Shown: positions 1 to 6,550 of the stretch, piece by piece
Numbering within the stretch: position 1 is the first letter of the stretch
How the letters are laid out: every line of letters starts with the position of its first letter
Assembly (NCBI GenBank): GCA_900550105.1
Contig: URQW01000081.1
Coordinates: forward strand, 1-11,388
Origin: an uncultured Pelosinus sp.
Lineage (GTDB): Bacteria; Bacillota; Negativicutes; UMGS1260
DNA length: 11,388 nt
Reading direction: 5' to 3'
Made by a program: the position numbers and the translations under genes
The notes under the pieces: generated by a model
The model's database searches: none
What the model was told of the DNA's origin: nothing
Seen by the model: the letters and a program-made list of their open reading frames with translations, nothing else

Positions 1-217
1 TGCCTGCCAGTTCAAAAGATGTACGCGTTCTTGTGCTTGGCTCAAAGAACAAATTAATAATCGATTTTCCTCTTAGTGTCGGCACTTTTTTGATATCGCG
101 CTTAATGATATTTTTCATTTCTTTGGCTGTATTTAAAATAAGCTCTATTTCATCAGTTGTTAAACTTTCCAGATCAAGAATACTTTTTTGTCGTAGCGAA
201 ACTTGATTTTTTTTCAT
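1..217 (-). CDS. pyrB: Aspartate carbamoyltransferase catalytic chain, N-terminal part (cut by window edge)
   Basis: Only the first 72 codons are in the window. The product would be the cytoplasmic enzyme that joins carbamoyl phosphate to aspartate, the committed step of pyrimidine synthesis. The signature is FFEPSTRTRTSFELAG at residues 57-72; it holds the STRT carbamoyl-phosphate loop (61-64) and is diagnostic for the aspartate/ornithine transcarbamoylase fold. The form FFEPSTRTRTSFE is typical of aspartate rather than ornithine carbamoyltransferase, and the PyrR-type leader upstream agrees. The start is the ATG at 217, preceded by AAGGAGG six bases upstream. The 5' untranslated region is long (about 290 bases) and holds the attenuator described separately. 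Other pyr genes may follow outside the window. Confidence is high on family and start; the full length cannot be judged. Confidence 0.93.
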   Translation of the reverse strand, partial: MKKNQVSLRQKSILDLESLTTDEIELILNTAKEMKNIIKRDIKKVPTLRGKSIINLFFEPSTRTRTSFELAG

Positions 218-390
218 GGTCTGCCTCCTTATTTACTATAGCAATTCTATAAAAACTCTTACTGACTGCCTGATCAATCGCAAGAAAATAGTTAAAATTT
301 CTACATCCTTCATGAGTAAGTTTGCTAATAATTATTCATATTTTATTCATATATATACTAGCAGGTTTCTTCATGTCTGGCAAGAGCATA

Positions 391-447
391 CAAAAAAAGC
401 CTTTTCATCTCTCAACACGTCATATCGGCTGAATGATAAAAAGGCTT
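391..447 (-). terminator. Attenuator terminator in the pyrB leader
   Basis: Read on the minus strand, AAGCCTTTTTATC (447-435) pairs with GATGAAAAGGCTT (409-397). This gives a 13-bp stem with one G-U pair and a loop of about 25 bases, followed directly by a run of T (397-392). It sits about 60 bases after the probable transcription start and about 175 bases before pyrB, the normal place for a pyr attenuator. PyrR bound to the upstream hairpin would favour this terminator when UMP is plentiful. Confidence 0.85.
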
Positions 448-459
448 ATAATTCTTCAT
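412..459 (-). CDS. Possible 15-aa leader peptide inside the pyrB attenuator
   Basis: A short open frame, MKNYKPFYHSADMTC, starts with ATG at 459. It is preceded by AAGGAG (474-469) at a 9-base spacing, which is good for a Bacillota ribosome binding site. The frame runs through the 5' arm and loop of the attenuator terminator and stops with TGA (414-412), three bases before the 3' arm. A ribosome on it would cover the 5' arm and could block termination, as in the E. coli pyrBI leader. The caution is that AAGGA is itself conserved in PyrR-binding sites, so the ribosome-binding look may be accidental. No homologue is recognised. Confidence 0.35.
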   Translation of the reverse strand: MKNYKPFYHSADMTC

Positions 460-466
460 AGTTCCA

Positions 467-494
467 CGCTCCTTCCTAGCCTCACAGGACTAGT
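467..494 (-). promoter_or_regulatory. PyrR-binding hairpin (anti-antiterminator) of the pyrB leader
   Basis: The minus-strand RNA reads CUAGUC-CUGUGA-GGCUAG (493-476) followed by GAAGGA. The six-base stems, the C-x-G-x-GA hexaloop and the flanking AGUCC, GAGGCU and AAGGA elements match the known PyrR-binding loop of Bacillota pyr leaders. It starts some 15 bases after the predicted transcript start and lies just before the attenuator terminator. The inferred action is that PyrR with UMP stabilises this hairpin, the antiterminator cannot form and transcription stops. pyrR itself is not in the window. Confidence 0.85.
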
Positions 495-515
495 TTTAAA
501 GGTTAATTTTTAACT

Positions 516-544
516 ATTATATAGCAAACTCGTTCATCTGTCAA
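516..544 (-). promoter_or_regulatory. pyrB promoter
   Basis: TTGACA (544-539) and TATAAT (521-516) are separated by exactly 17 bases, a perfect match to the housekeeping sigma consensus. The predicted start is near 509, just ahead of the PyrR hairpin. A consensus promoter whose output is set by attenuation is the expected arrangement for a pyr operon. Confidence 0.9.
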
Positions 545-562
545 TGAAAGATCTTCGCTCTT

Positions 563-724
563 TTAGGCTTTGTTTCTGTCGCGGTTTTTATTACGCTGTA
601 AGTGCTGTTTCGCTAATTTAGCTTGGTTTGTCGGCTCAATTTTGCTGCCGAATTTCGCTTGCAGCATCTTTTCCACTTCTTCAGGAGGCAATACATAAGT
701 GTTGACGCCTTTATTGTCGGTCAT
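563..724 (-). CDS. Small protein of unknown function, 53 aa
   Basis: The frame begins at ATG 724 with AGGAG eight bases upstream and ends with TAA at 563. The protein starts MTDNKGVNTYVLPPEEVEKM. It has an acidic/neutral first half, including a PPEEVEKMLQ segment that should be helical. Its basic second half (residues about 36-53) is rich in Lys, Arg, Gln and Asn. It has no cysteine, signal peptide or membrane segment, so it is probably cytoplasmic and might bind nucleic acid or ribosomes, but that is only a guess from charge. I do not recognise the family. It lies between the tRNA terminator and the pyrB promoter (18 bases to the -35 box). I found no clear promoter of its own, so read-through from the tRNA unit is possible. 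A 5-bp hairpin (GCCTG/CAGGC, 744-760) lies just before the ribosome binding site. Confidence 0.7.
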   Translation of the reverse strand: MTDNKGVNTYVLPPEEVEKMLQAKFGSKIEPTNQAKLAKQHLQRNKNRDRNKA

Positions 725-770
725 GTAGCCATCTCCTTTCATCGCCTGGGAAAATCAGGCAATTGATCTC

Positions 771-812
771 GGGAAAATAACAAGAAGACTTCTTGTTGAT
801 TCAAGAAGTCTT
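771..812 (-). terminator. Intrinsic terminator after the tRNA-Leu pair
   Basis: On the minus strand AAGACTTCTTG (812-802) pairs perfectly with CAAGAAGTCTT (795-785) around a 6-base loop. The tail that follows, CTTGTTATTTTCCC, is moderately T-rich. It lies 13 bases beyond the encoded CCA of the second tRNA. The plus strand also shows a T-run after the hairpin (819-826), but no plus-strand gene needs it. Confidence 0.75.
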
Positions 813-825
813 AGTTTACTTTTTT

Positions 826-911
826 TGGTGCGGTAGAGTGGATTTGAACCACCACGAGGTTGCCCCCGCCAGCCCCTCAAGCTGGTGCGTCTGCCGTTCC
901 GCCACTACCGC
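826..911 (-). tRNA. tRNA-Leu, anticodon GAG
   Basis: This is an 86-base class II tRNA. The acceptor arms GCGGTAG and CTACCGC pair fully, with discriminator A followed by an encoded CCA (828-826). The anticodon stem CCAGC/GCTGG encloses the loop TTGAGGG, so the anticodon is GAG (codons CUU/CUC) with G37. A long variable arm and a T-arm with loop TTCAAAT follow. The discriminator A and the long variable arm are both expected for leucine. It is the second of two tandem tRNA-Leu genes, 21 bases after the CAG isoacceptor. The two share almost the whole D- and T-arm sequence, which suggests an old duplication. Confidence 0.95.
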
Positions 912-932
912 ATATTAAACTGATCTTGTATG

Positions 933-1018
933 TGGTGCGGTCGAGTGGATTTGAACCACCACGAGATTGCTCCCACTAGCTCCTGAGGCTAGCGCGTCTG
1001 CCGTTCCGCCACGACCGC
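933..1018 (-). tRNA. tRNA-Leu, anticodon CAG
   Basis: This is an 86-base class II tRNA. The acceptor arms GCGGTCG and CGACCGC pair fully, with discriminator A and an encoded CCA (935-933). The anticodon stem CTAGC/GCTAG encloses the loop CTCAGGA, giving anticodon CAG (codon CUG) with G37. The variable arm is long and the T-loop is TTCAAAT. It is the first gene of the tRNA pair and lies about 55 bases downstream of the predicted transcript start. Confidence 0.95.
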
Positions 1019-1079
1019 CCATTTTTTTATCCTGTCAGTCGACCACTCACTGTTGGTCCGCTTGCTACCGACAAATAAT

Positions 1080-1108
1080 ATTATATCCATTGCATAACAA
1101 AATGTCAA
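1080..1108 (-). promoter_or_regulatory. Promoter of the tRNA-Leu pair
   Basis: TTGACA (1108-1103) and TATAAT (1085-1080) are 17 bases apart, a perfect consensus promoter as expected for stable RNA genes. The predicted start is near 1073. The -35 box directly abuts the inverted repeat at 1109-1149 that spans the end of the esterase gene. Confidence 0.9.
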
Positions 1109-1149
1109 CAAGAATTTTTCACTTTTTTATTTTTCCGGAAAAATTCTTG
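1109..1149 (-). terminator. Inverted repeat at the end of the esterase gene, probable weak terminator
   Basis: The 12-base arms CAAGAATTTTTC and GAAAAATTCTTG (1109-1120 and 1138-1149) are perfect complements around 17 bases. The stop codon of the esterase gene (1129-1127) lies in the loop. On the minus strand the hairpin is followed by TTGACATTTTG, only moderately T-rich, so its strength as a terminator is uncertain. Its position at the end of a long operon and just before a new promoter supports that role. Confidence 0.5.
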
Positions 1150-1699
1150 CTAGGGTTTGAAGCGCGGCTTGAGCCATAGCTTGGTAACCACTCTTATTCG
1201 GATGTATTCCGTCATAATCAAGCGCCCTTGGAATCTGCCCGGTCTGGTCAACCACACAACTGTAAAAATCAATAAGCGGCAAGCTTGCTGCAGCGGCAAA
1301 ATTCCTTAACAACATTCGATATTCTATCAGCCGCCGTTCTTCGCCTTCATCATTGCAAGGAATAGGAAGGCCCAGTATGGGCCGAATATTTGCCTGGAGC
1401 GCTGCTTGCGTCATTTCTTCCATATTACCCATGATTTCAGCAAGATCAACGCCTTCATAAATATCATTGGTGCCTCCCATCAAGATAACATAATCCGGAT
1501 TTACCCGCAGTACGTCACGACGAAATCGGGCTGCCATACCATTTGTAGTATCACCATTGATTCCCTGATTTAAGTAAGAAAAAGAAAGTCTTAGCGCAGC
1601 GAGCTGAAGCCAAGAGTCTGATGGCGTATAAGGAAATCCATAGGTTAACGAATCGCCAATCGCCACAAGCTCCACGCTGTTATTCATTTTTTCCGCCAC
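1127..1699 (-). CDS. SGNH/GDSL-family esterase or lipase-like hydrolase
   Basis: The protein has 190 aa and all the SGNH blocks: GDSLTYG with nucleophile Ser17 (15-21), a QGINGDT oxyanion-hole Gly (45-51), GGTND with Asn78 (75-79), and DGIHPNKSGY with Asp163 and His166. Members cleave ester or thioester bonds, or remove acetyl groups from sugars or peptidoglycan; the substrate cannot be read from the sequence. There is no signal peptide or membrane segment, so it is probably cytoplasmic. The start is taken as GTG 1699, with AAGGGG nine bases upstream; ATG 1687 (codon 5) is a possible alternative, and both leave every motif intact. It is the last gene of the polA row, 33 bases after the lytic transglycosylase gene, and ends inside an inverted repeat. 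Confidence 0.85.
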   Translation of the reverse strand: MAEKMNNSVELVAIGDSLTYGFPYTPSDSWLQLAALRLSFSYLNQGINGDTTNGMAARFRRDVLRVNPDYVILMGGTNDIYEGVDLAEIMGNMEEMTQAALQANIRPILGLPIPCNDEGEERRLIEYRMLLRNFAAAASLPLIDFYSCVVDQTGQIPRALDYDGIHPNKSGYQAMAQAALQTLARIFPEK

Positions 1700-1732
1700 A
1701 AAACCACGCCCCTTCGCTTGCCCAGCACCTGC

Positions 1733-2353
1733 CTATTTTCTGCCTTCATAAAGCAGCCGATACGTTTCACGATCACGCAGGACTTTTTTGACATATTCCC
1801 GCGTTTCCTTAAAAGGTATTTCGTCAATTTCATGAAACTCATTGGACCAGCCGTATTTCTTCATCCAACTCTTTACATTGCCGCGTCCGCCATTGTAGGC
1901 AGCAAGCATGAGAACTTCATTCCCGCCAAACTCCTTTTCGACTGAGGCTAGGTACCAGGTACCAAAACGAATACTCACGACCGGATTATTGAGCTCATCG
2001 ACTGTAAAATTCGGATATTTTATTTCCTGAGCCACCCATTCGGCCGTATCAGGCATCATTTGCATGAGTCCCATCGCGCCTTTAGGCGAGCGGGCTAAAT
2101 GGGAAAACTTACTTTCCGTACGAATCACAGCTGCTACTAAATAAGGATCAAGATCATGCCTTTCAGCATAGCGAAAAATTTCATTTTGGTATAACAAAGG
2201 ATACACATATTTCTTCTGGAACCATTCACTTTCATAAACCACATAGCTAGCAATCATAAAGATGCAGGCTAAGGTAATAATGCGTCTGGTCCATGACCAT
2301 TTCCTCAAACCAATCACTCCGTTATAAACATTCCCCAAAATAGGCCTCATCAT
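1733..2353 (-). CDS. Membrane-anchored soluble-lytic-transglycosylase-like protein (SLT domain)
   Basis: The protein has 206 aa. A basic N-terminus (WTRR at 21-24) is followed by a membrane segment at about 25-42 with no obvious cleavage site, suggesting a signal anchor. A family-1-type lytic transglycosylase domain covers about 57-200. Catalytic Glu80 lies in IRTESKF; GAMGLMQMMP (92-101), AAYNGG (151-156) and REYVKKV (185-191) are the other hallmark motifs. Such enzymes cleave the MurNAc-GlcNAc bond of peptidoglycan and form 1,6-anhydro ends, acting outside the membrane. The likely role is wall remodelling in growth, division or spore formation. The start codon ATG 2353 overlaps the coaE stop (ATGATGA), so translation is probably coupled; a second ATG follows directly. 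Confidence 0.92.
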   Translation of the reverse strand: MMRPILGNVYNGVIGLRKWSWTRRIITLACIFMIASYVVYESEWFQKKYVYPLLYQNEIFRYAERHDLDPYLVAAVIRTESKFSHLARSPKGAMGLMQMMPDTAEWVAQEIKYPNFTVDELNNPVVSIRFGTWYLASVEKEFGGNEVLMLAAYNGGRGNVKSWMKKYGWSNEFHEIDEIPFKETREYVKKVLRDRETYRLLYEGRK

Positions 2354-2997
2354 AACTTCAATTTATCTTTTGCCAATAAGACAGTCTGCTTTAACAAGGC
2401 CCTTTCCTGCGCCTGCTCCCAAAGAGCCTCCACTTGTCGGTTTAATGACGCCAGATCACCGCTATTATCAATAACCTGATCCGCTAAACGAACTTTCTCT
2501 GACTGGGACCATTGCGCCGCCATCCGCGCCCTAGCGTCTTCTTTGGAAAAGCCATTTCTATCCATCAGACGCTGCAGTTGGACCGACGGATCTTGAATCG
2601 TCACCACCCAAACTTCATCCATCTTTTTATGCCAGCCACTTTCAAACAAAAGTGGCACATCTAGAATAACAAGCGAAATTCCCATTGTGGCAGCCGCTTG
2701 GATCTTGCGTTGAATTTCCGCCAAAATAGGCGGATGAGTAATCGCATCTAACTGTTTACGCTTATCTTCACTGGCGAAAATTTCTCGGGCAAGCTGCTGC
2801 CTGTCTATCGCCCCGTCGGCGCCAAGCACAGCCGAACCGAAAAAATGCAAAATTCCATGAAAAGCCGGGGTATTCGGCTCTACCACTTGTCTGGCAATTT
2901 TATCAGCATCAATCAAACAAGCGCCTTTTGCCGCGAGTAGAGCCGCTACTGTACTTTTTCCGCAGGCAATGCCGCCAGTCAACCCAATCAAATGCAT
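2350..2997 (-). CDS. coaE: Dephospho-CoA kinase
   Basis: This 215-aa cytoplasmic kinase catalyses the last step of coenzyme A synthesis, phosphorylating the 3'-hydroxyl of the dephospho-CoA ribose with ATP. The N-terminus MHLIGLTGGIACGKST holds the Walker A loop (8-16). Further typical CoaE elements are DADKIARQVVEPN (30-42), the DAITHPPI segment (about 83-90), LDVPLLFESGW near 112-122, and the C-terminal Q-x-x-R-L-M-x-R-x-G region. The length is close to the usual 200-210. The start ATG 2997 is preceded by GAGGCG five bases upstream. It lies 15 bases after mutM and overlaps the next gene by 4 bases. The mutM-coaE neighbourhood is common in Bacillota. Confidence 0.96.
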   Translation of the reverse strand: MHLIGLTGGIACGKSTVAALLAAKGACLIDADKIARQVVEPNTPAFHGILHFFGSAVLGADGAIDRQQLAREIFASEDKRKQLDAITHPPILAEIQRKIQAAATMGISLVILDVPLLFESGWHKKMDEVWVVTIQDPSVQLQRLMDRNGFSKEDARARMAAQWSQSEKVRLADQVIDNSGDLASLNRQVEALWEQAQERALLKQTVLLAKDKLKL

Positions 2998-3012
2998 AAT
3001 AACGCCTCGCTT

Positions 3013-3837
3013 CTATTTTTGGCAGTGGGGACAGAAATGTGTTCCGCGACCAGCAACGACAATTTTTTCAATAAGCTGACCGCAGCGTTGGCAAGGCCGA
3101 CCAGTTTGGCCATAAACCCATAAATGGTTCTGGTGTTGCCCAATCTTCCCTTCACTGTTGCGATAATCACGAAAGGTCGTACCACCATCGACAATTCCAT
3201 CGTGAATCACTTGATTCACGGCGGCATATAATCTTGCTACTTCCGCCTGCGACAATTCGCAAGCGCGCCGTTCGGGATGAATCTGAGCCACAGCCAAACT
3301 TTCATCCACATAAATATTGCCAAGTCCCCCTACAATCTGCTGATTGAGCAGTAAAGATTTAATCTTTCCCTGCCTATTTTGTAGTTGACTGGCAAAATAT
3401 TCAAGAGTAAAGTCCGCTGCTAAAGGTTCCGGACCTAAAGTAGCCAAACCTGATATGCGGGATATTTCCCCTTCGCTAACTACATATAAGGTGCCAAGGG
3501 TACGCGTATCTGCGTAAATCAAAACATTCCCTTGCGATAATTGAAAAACAATTCGCGTGTACGCATCGCGCCGGGCAATGGCGTCCTGATAATAAAGACG
3601 ACCAGTCATTCGCAAATGAATAACGAGAATTCGTCCGTTCGAAAGCCGGAAAAGAAGGTATTTGCCTCGTCTTTCTAATGCAGTAATGGTCTGATGCAGC
3701 AAATAGGCTTTGGCATCGCTAGCTTCCGGCCACTTAAACAACCGAGGCAATGAAATCTCTACATCTTCAATTTTTTGTCCGATCACATGTTTTTCTAACT
3801 GCAAACGAATCGTTTCTACTTCCGGCATTTCTGGCAC
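3013..3837 (-). CDS. mutM: Formamidopyrimidine-DNA glycosylase (Fpg/MutM)
   Basis: This 274-aa base-excision repair enzyme removes 8-oxoguanine and ring-opened purines and nicks the abasic site. The N-terminus MPEMPEVET gives, after Met removal, the catalytic Pro and Glu (codons 2 and 3). Lys59 in RRGKYLL, HLRMTGRL (74-81), DTRTLGT, and GGLGNIYVDE complete the core. The C-terminal zinc finger has Cys249, Cys252, Cys269 and Cys272, with the conserved Arg264. The start is GTG 3837; although an ATG lies three codons later, only the GTG supplies the catalytic N-terminal proline, and GAGGAGG lies eight bases before it. The gap to polA is 13 bases and the binding site overlaps the polA stop, so translation is probably coupled. 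Pairing with polA makes sense because Pol I fills base-excision gaps. Confidence 0.97.
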   Translation of the reverse strand: MPEMPEVETIRLQLEKHVIGQKIEDVEISLPRLFKWPEASDAKAYLLHQTITALERRGKYLLFRLSNGRILVIHLRMTGRLYYQDAIARRDAYTRIVFQLSQGNVLIYADTRTLGTLYVVSEGEISRISGLATLGPEPLAADFTLEYFASQLQNRQGKIKSLLLNQQIVGGLGNIYVDESLAVAQIHPERRACELSQAEVARLYAAVNQVIHDGIVDGGTTFRDYRNSEGKIGQHQNHLWVYGQTGRPCQRCGQLIEKIVVAGRGTHFCPHCQK

Positions 3838-3850
3838 AAAAAAATCCTCC

Positions 3851-6466
3851 TCATTTTGCTAGAGCCCAATTCTTTCCGAACTTCACATCAACTTCTAACG
3901 GCACCTTTAATGATACAACCTGTTCCATCGTCGTTTTTACAAGCTCGCTTACAGCTAAAACTTCCGATTCCCGAACTTCAAGCACAAGTTCATCGTGCAC
4001 TTGCAGTAGCATGCGGCTCTCCAGCCCGGCATCCTGCAGACGCTCATACACAGCGATCATAGCCTTTTTAATAATATCAGCTGCTGTTCCTTGAATGGGC
4101 GTATTCATAGCTGTCCGTTCGGCAAAGGAACGCAAGTTGAAATTTCGACTGTTAATATCAGGCAGATAACGTCTTCTGCCAAATAAAGTCGTGACGAAAC
4201 CAGTTTCATGCGCTTCGGCAATCAATCGATCCATCAGTTCCTTTACGCCGCCATATAAGGAAAAATAACTATCGATATAACTAGCTGCTTCTTTTCGCGT
4301 CACATGAATATCTCGAGCCAAACCATACTCACTAATTCCATAAACAATCCCGAAATTGACGGCTTTCGCTCTGGAGCGCATTTCGCTTGTTACTTCGCTT
4401 TCAGCTACACCAAAAACTTTTGCCGCCGTTTGAGCATGAATATCCTGCTTTTCTTCAAAAGCGCTGATTAAATGAGCGTCACCTGACATATGCGCTAAGA
4501 CGCGTAGCTCAATCTGCGAATAATCAGCGGAAAGCAAATAATCCCAAGGTTTCTGCGGCACAAAGAGACTGCGAATTTTCCGTCCTTCCTCCGTCCGCAC
4601 AGGAATGTTTTGCAGATTAGGATCAGAGCTACTAAGTCGACCTGTTGTTGTCACAAGTTGGTTAAAGCTCGTATGAATCCGCCCTGTAGTAGGATGAATC
4701 AATGGCTTTAAGCCATCAAGATATGTCGATTTCAATTTCATGAGAGTTCGATACTCTAACAGATTAGAGATTAAAGGATGTGGATACTCTGCCGCTAAAG
4801 TTTCTAATACTTCAGCATCGGTGGAGTAGCCCGTTTTAGTCTTTTTTATGACAGGAAGTTGCAATTTTTCAAATAAAATCAGTCCCAATTGTTTCGTCGA
4901 ATTTACATTAAACTTCTCTCCAGCGGCTTCATAAATAGCTGCAAGCAGCAAAGTTACCTTCGCATCTATTGTTGCTGACAAGGCGTTTAAGTTCACCTCG
5001 TCAACAAAGATTCCGGTAACCTCCAAGTCAGCTAATACTTTCAGCAACGGCAATTCGATTGATTCGTAAAGTGACAGCAAAGAAGCGTCCGCTAGCTTTG
5101 TTTGCAGCAATGGATGCAGCTTAGCTAAAGCTGCGGCACTGCGGACTGTTTTTGCGAGTTCTTCTTCTGCCGGGAGAAAAGCCTCCCCTAAATATTTTTG
5201 ACTCAAAGTTGCCATATCATAGGAGGCCGCTGCTGGATCAACAAGATAAGCCGCTAAAGCAGCATCAAAAGCAATATTGCGCAATGAAAACTGATACAGT
5301 TTTCCGTATTGATAAAGATACTTTGCCTCAGAAGTAATTTTTGTAATCTGGCTATCAGACCATAACTTAAACAAAAAGGTACAATGCGTCTTTTCAACCA
5401 AATATAGAGCGTCTGCTGTAGCCACCGCAACGGCTTCTAAGGAAAGATCTGGACCTTTCCCCTGCCATAACGGAAAAAAAACAAGCTTTTCCGCTTGCCG
5501 AATCAACCTCTCTAGATGAGTACAGACTTGCTCTGAATTCACTTTTTCGTAAGTGCAGGCTATCGCATTGCTACAAACTGCCTGGTCTTTGGGCAGCTCA
5601 TTGTTGCTGACAAAACGTTTAAATAAGGTTTTAAACTCCAATTCGTCAAAAAGCGTCTGGAGTCTTTCATAATCCGGCTTTATCTCACAAGCTAAATCAG
5701 CTTCGCTTAACGGTACCTGACAGTCAATTGTCGCTAACCGTTTTGATAGTCGCGCTAAATCAGCATGTTCTGCTAACCGTTCTTTCAACTTGGCCCCAGA
5801 AACGTCAGGAATATGATTTAACAAGTTTTCTACTGTCTCAAACTCCTTGAGCAATTTGACAGCCGTTTTCTCCCCAATACCAGGAACACCAGGAATATTA
5901 TCTGATGCATCCCCCATCAAGCCCTTCAAATCAATGACCTGCCGCGGCGTCAATGAATACTTCTCAAATACAGCCTGATTATCAAACCATTCTAGATCGG
6001 TAATGCCGCGTTTCGTCATAAGCACCTTGACCGAATCGCTCACAAGCTGCAACGCATCACGGTCACCTGTTACAATCAGAGCCTCTTTACCAGCGGCCTC
6101 GGCTTTAGCGGCTAAAGTTCCAATAATATCGTCAGCCTCATAGCCCGCCAATTCTAATACAGAAATGCCCAAGGTTTCCAGAACTTTTTGCATGAGCGGA
6201 AATTGCGGCGATAGCTCTGACGGAGTTGCCTGACGTTTTCCTTTGTATTCAGCATACCATTCATGGCGAAAAGTTATTTTTCCCTTGTCAAAAGCAACAA
6301 CAGCCTTATCAGGCTGCAGTTCTGCTAGTAGCTTCGCCAACATAGAAGTAAAGCCATAAACGGCATTTGTATATTGTCCTGCTGCTGTAGTTAATAAAGG
6401 CAAAGCAAAAAAAGCACGATACATAAGGCTGCTACCGTCAATAATGAGTATTTTTTTCTTAGGCAT
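3851..6466 (-). CDS. polA: DNA polymerase I
   Basis: The protein has 871 aa. The first ~290 residues form the 5'-3' nuclease: Asp10 in LIIDGSS, then VVAFDKG, ADDIIG, VTGDRDALQL and SDNIPGVPGIG, the acidic metal-binding set plus the helix-hairpin-helix. The middle (about 300-470) is a 3'-5' exonuclease fold without the DxE motif (KLVFFPLW where FDTE is expected), so proofreading is probably lost, as in Bacillus and Thermus enzymes. The polymerase domain has motif A DYSQIELR (Asp648), motif B with Arg697, Lys701, Phe705 and Tyr709, and motif C HDE (824-826). The start is ATG 6466, with GAGGAG seven bases upstream; an upstream in-frame GTG at 6481 has its codons inside this binding site and is rejected. 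It performs gap filling and RNA primer removal. It begins 84 bases after the histidine kinase gene; I see no convincing promoter in that gap. Confidence 0.97.
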   Translation of the reverse strand: MPKKKILIIDGSSLMYRAFFALPLLTTAAGQYTNAVYGFTSMLAKLLAELQPDKAVVAFDKGKITFRHEWYAEYKGKRQATPSELSPQFPLMQKVLETLGISVLELAGYEADDIIGTLAAKAEAAGKEALIVTGDRDALQLVSDSVKVLMTKRGITDLEWFDNQAVFEKYSLTPRQVIDLKGLMGDASDNIPGVPGIGEKTAVKLLKEFETVENLLNHIPDVSGAKLKERLAEHADLARLSKRLATIDCQVPLSEADLACEIKPDYERLQTLFDELEFKTLFKRFVSNNELPKDQAVCSNAIACTYEKVNSEQVCTHLERLIRQAEKLVFFPLWQGKGPDLSLEAVAVATADALYLVEKTHCTFLFKLWSDSQITKITSEAKYLYQYGKLYQFSLRNIAFDAALAAYLVDPAAASYDMATLSQKYLGEAFLPAEEELAKTVRSAAALAKLHPLLQTKLADASLLSLYESIELPLLKVLADLEVTGIFVDEVNLNALSATIDAKVTLLLAAIYEAAGEKFNVNSTKQLGLILFEKLQLPVIKKTKTGYSTDAEVLETLAAEYPHPLISNLLEYRTLMKLKSTYLDGLKPLIHPTTGRIHTSFNQLVTTTGRLSSSDPNLQNIPVRTEEGRKIRSLFVPQKPWDYLLSADYSQIELRVLAHMSGDAHLISAFEEKQDIHAQTAAKVFGVAESEVTSEMRSRAKAVNFGIVYGISEYGLARDIHVTRKEAASYIDSYFSLYGGVKELMDRLIAEAHETGFVTTLFGRRRYLPDINSRNFNLRSFAERTAMNTPIQGTAADIIKKAMIAVYERLQDAGLESRMLLQVHDELVLEVRESEVLAVSELVKTTMEQVVSLKVPLEVDVKFGKNWALAK

Positions 6467-6550
6467 CGGCCCACTCCTCACAAAATAAAAATCATTATCC
6501 TGTTTATATTGGCTACTTTCTGCTATAATCCTTTAAAAATTTGTTGCTTT

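Noticed and set aside
231..315. A 25-codon minus-strand frame before pyrB (ATG near 313)
   Set aside because: No ribosome binding site and no recognisable content; probably chance in an AT-rich leader.
216..461. Plus-strand frame of 81 codons over the pyrB leader
   Set aside because: It lies antisense to the PyrR hairpin and terminator, has no ribosome binding site and has low-complexity content from an AT-rich leader.
826..1018. tRNA genes as an integration site
   Set aside because: No integrase, no repeated tRNA 3' end fragment and no foreign-looking genes are present; the two tRNAs are simply tandem isoacceptors.
967..1179. Plus-strand frame of 70 codons
   Set aside because: It runs antisense through a tRNA-Leu gene, the tRNA promoter and the end of the esterase gene.
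3750..4094. Plus-strand frame of 114 codons and a second one at 3856-4062
   Set aside because: Both are shadows antisense to mutM and polA, with Ser/Thr-rich artefact composition and no binding site.
6467..6481. Five-codon N-terminal extension of polA from GTG 6481
   Set aside because: The extension is made of the ribosome binding site that serves ATG 6466.
6518..6532. TATAAT on the plus strand between polA and the kinase gene
   Set aside because: No -35 box at a usable distance and no plus-strand gene downstream; AT-rich chance match.
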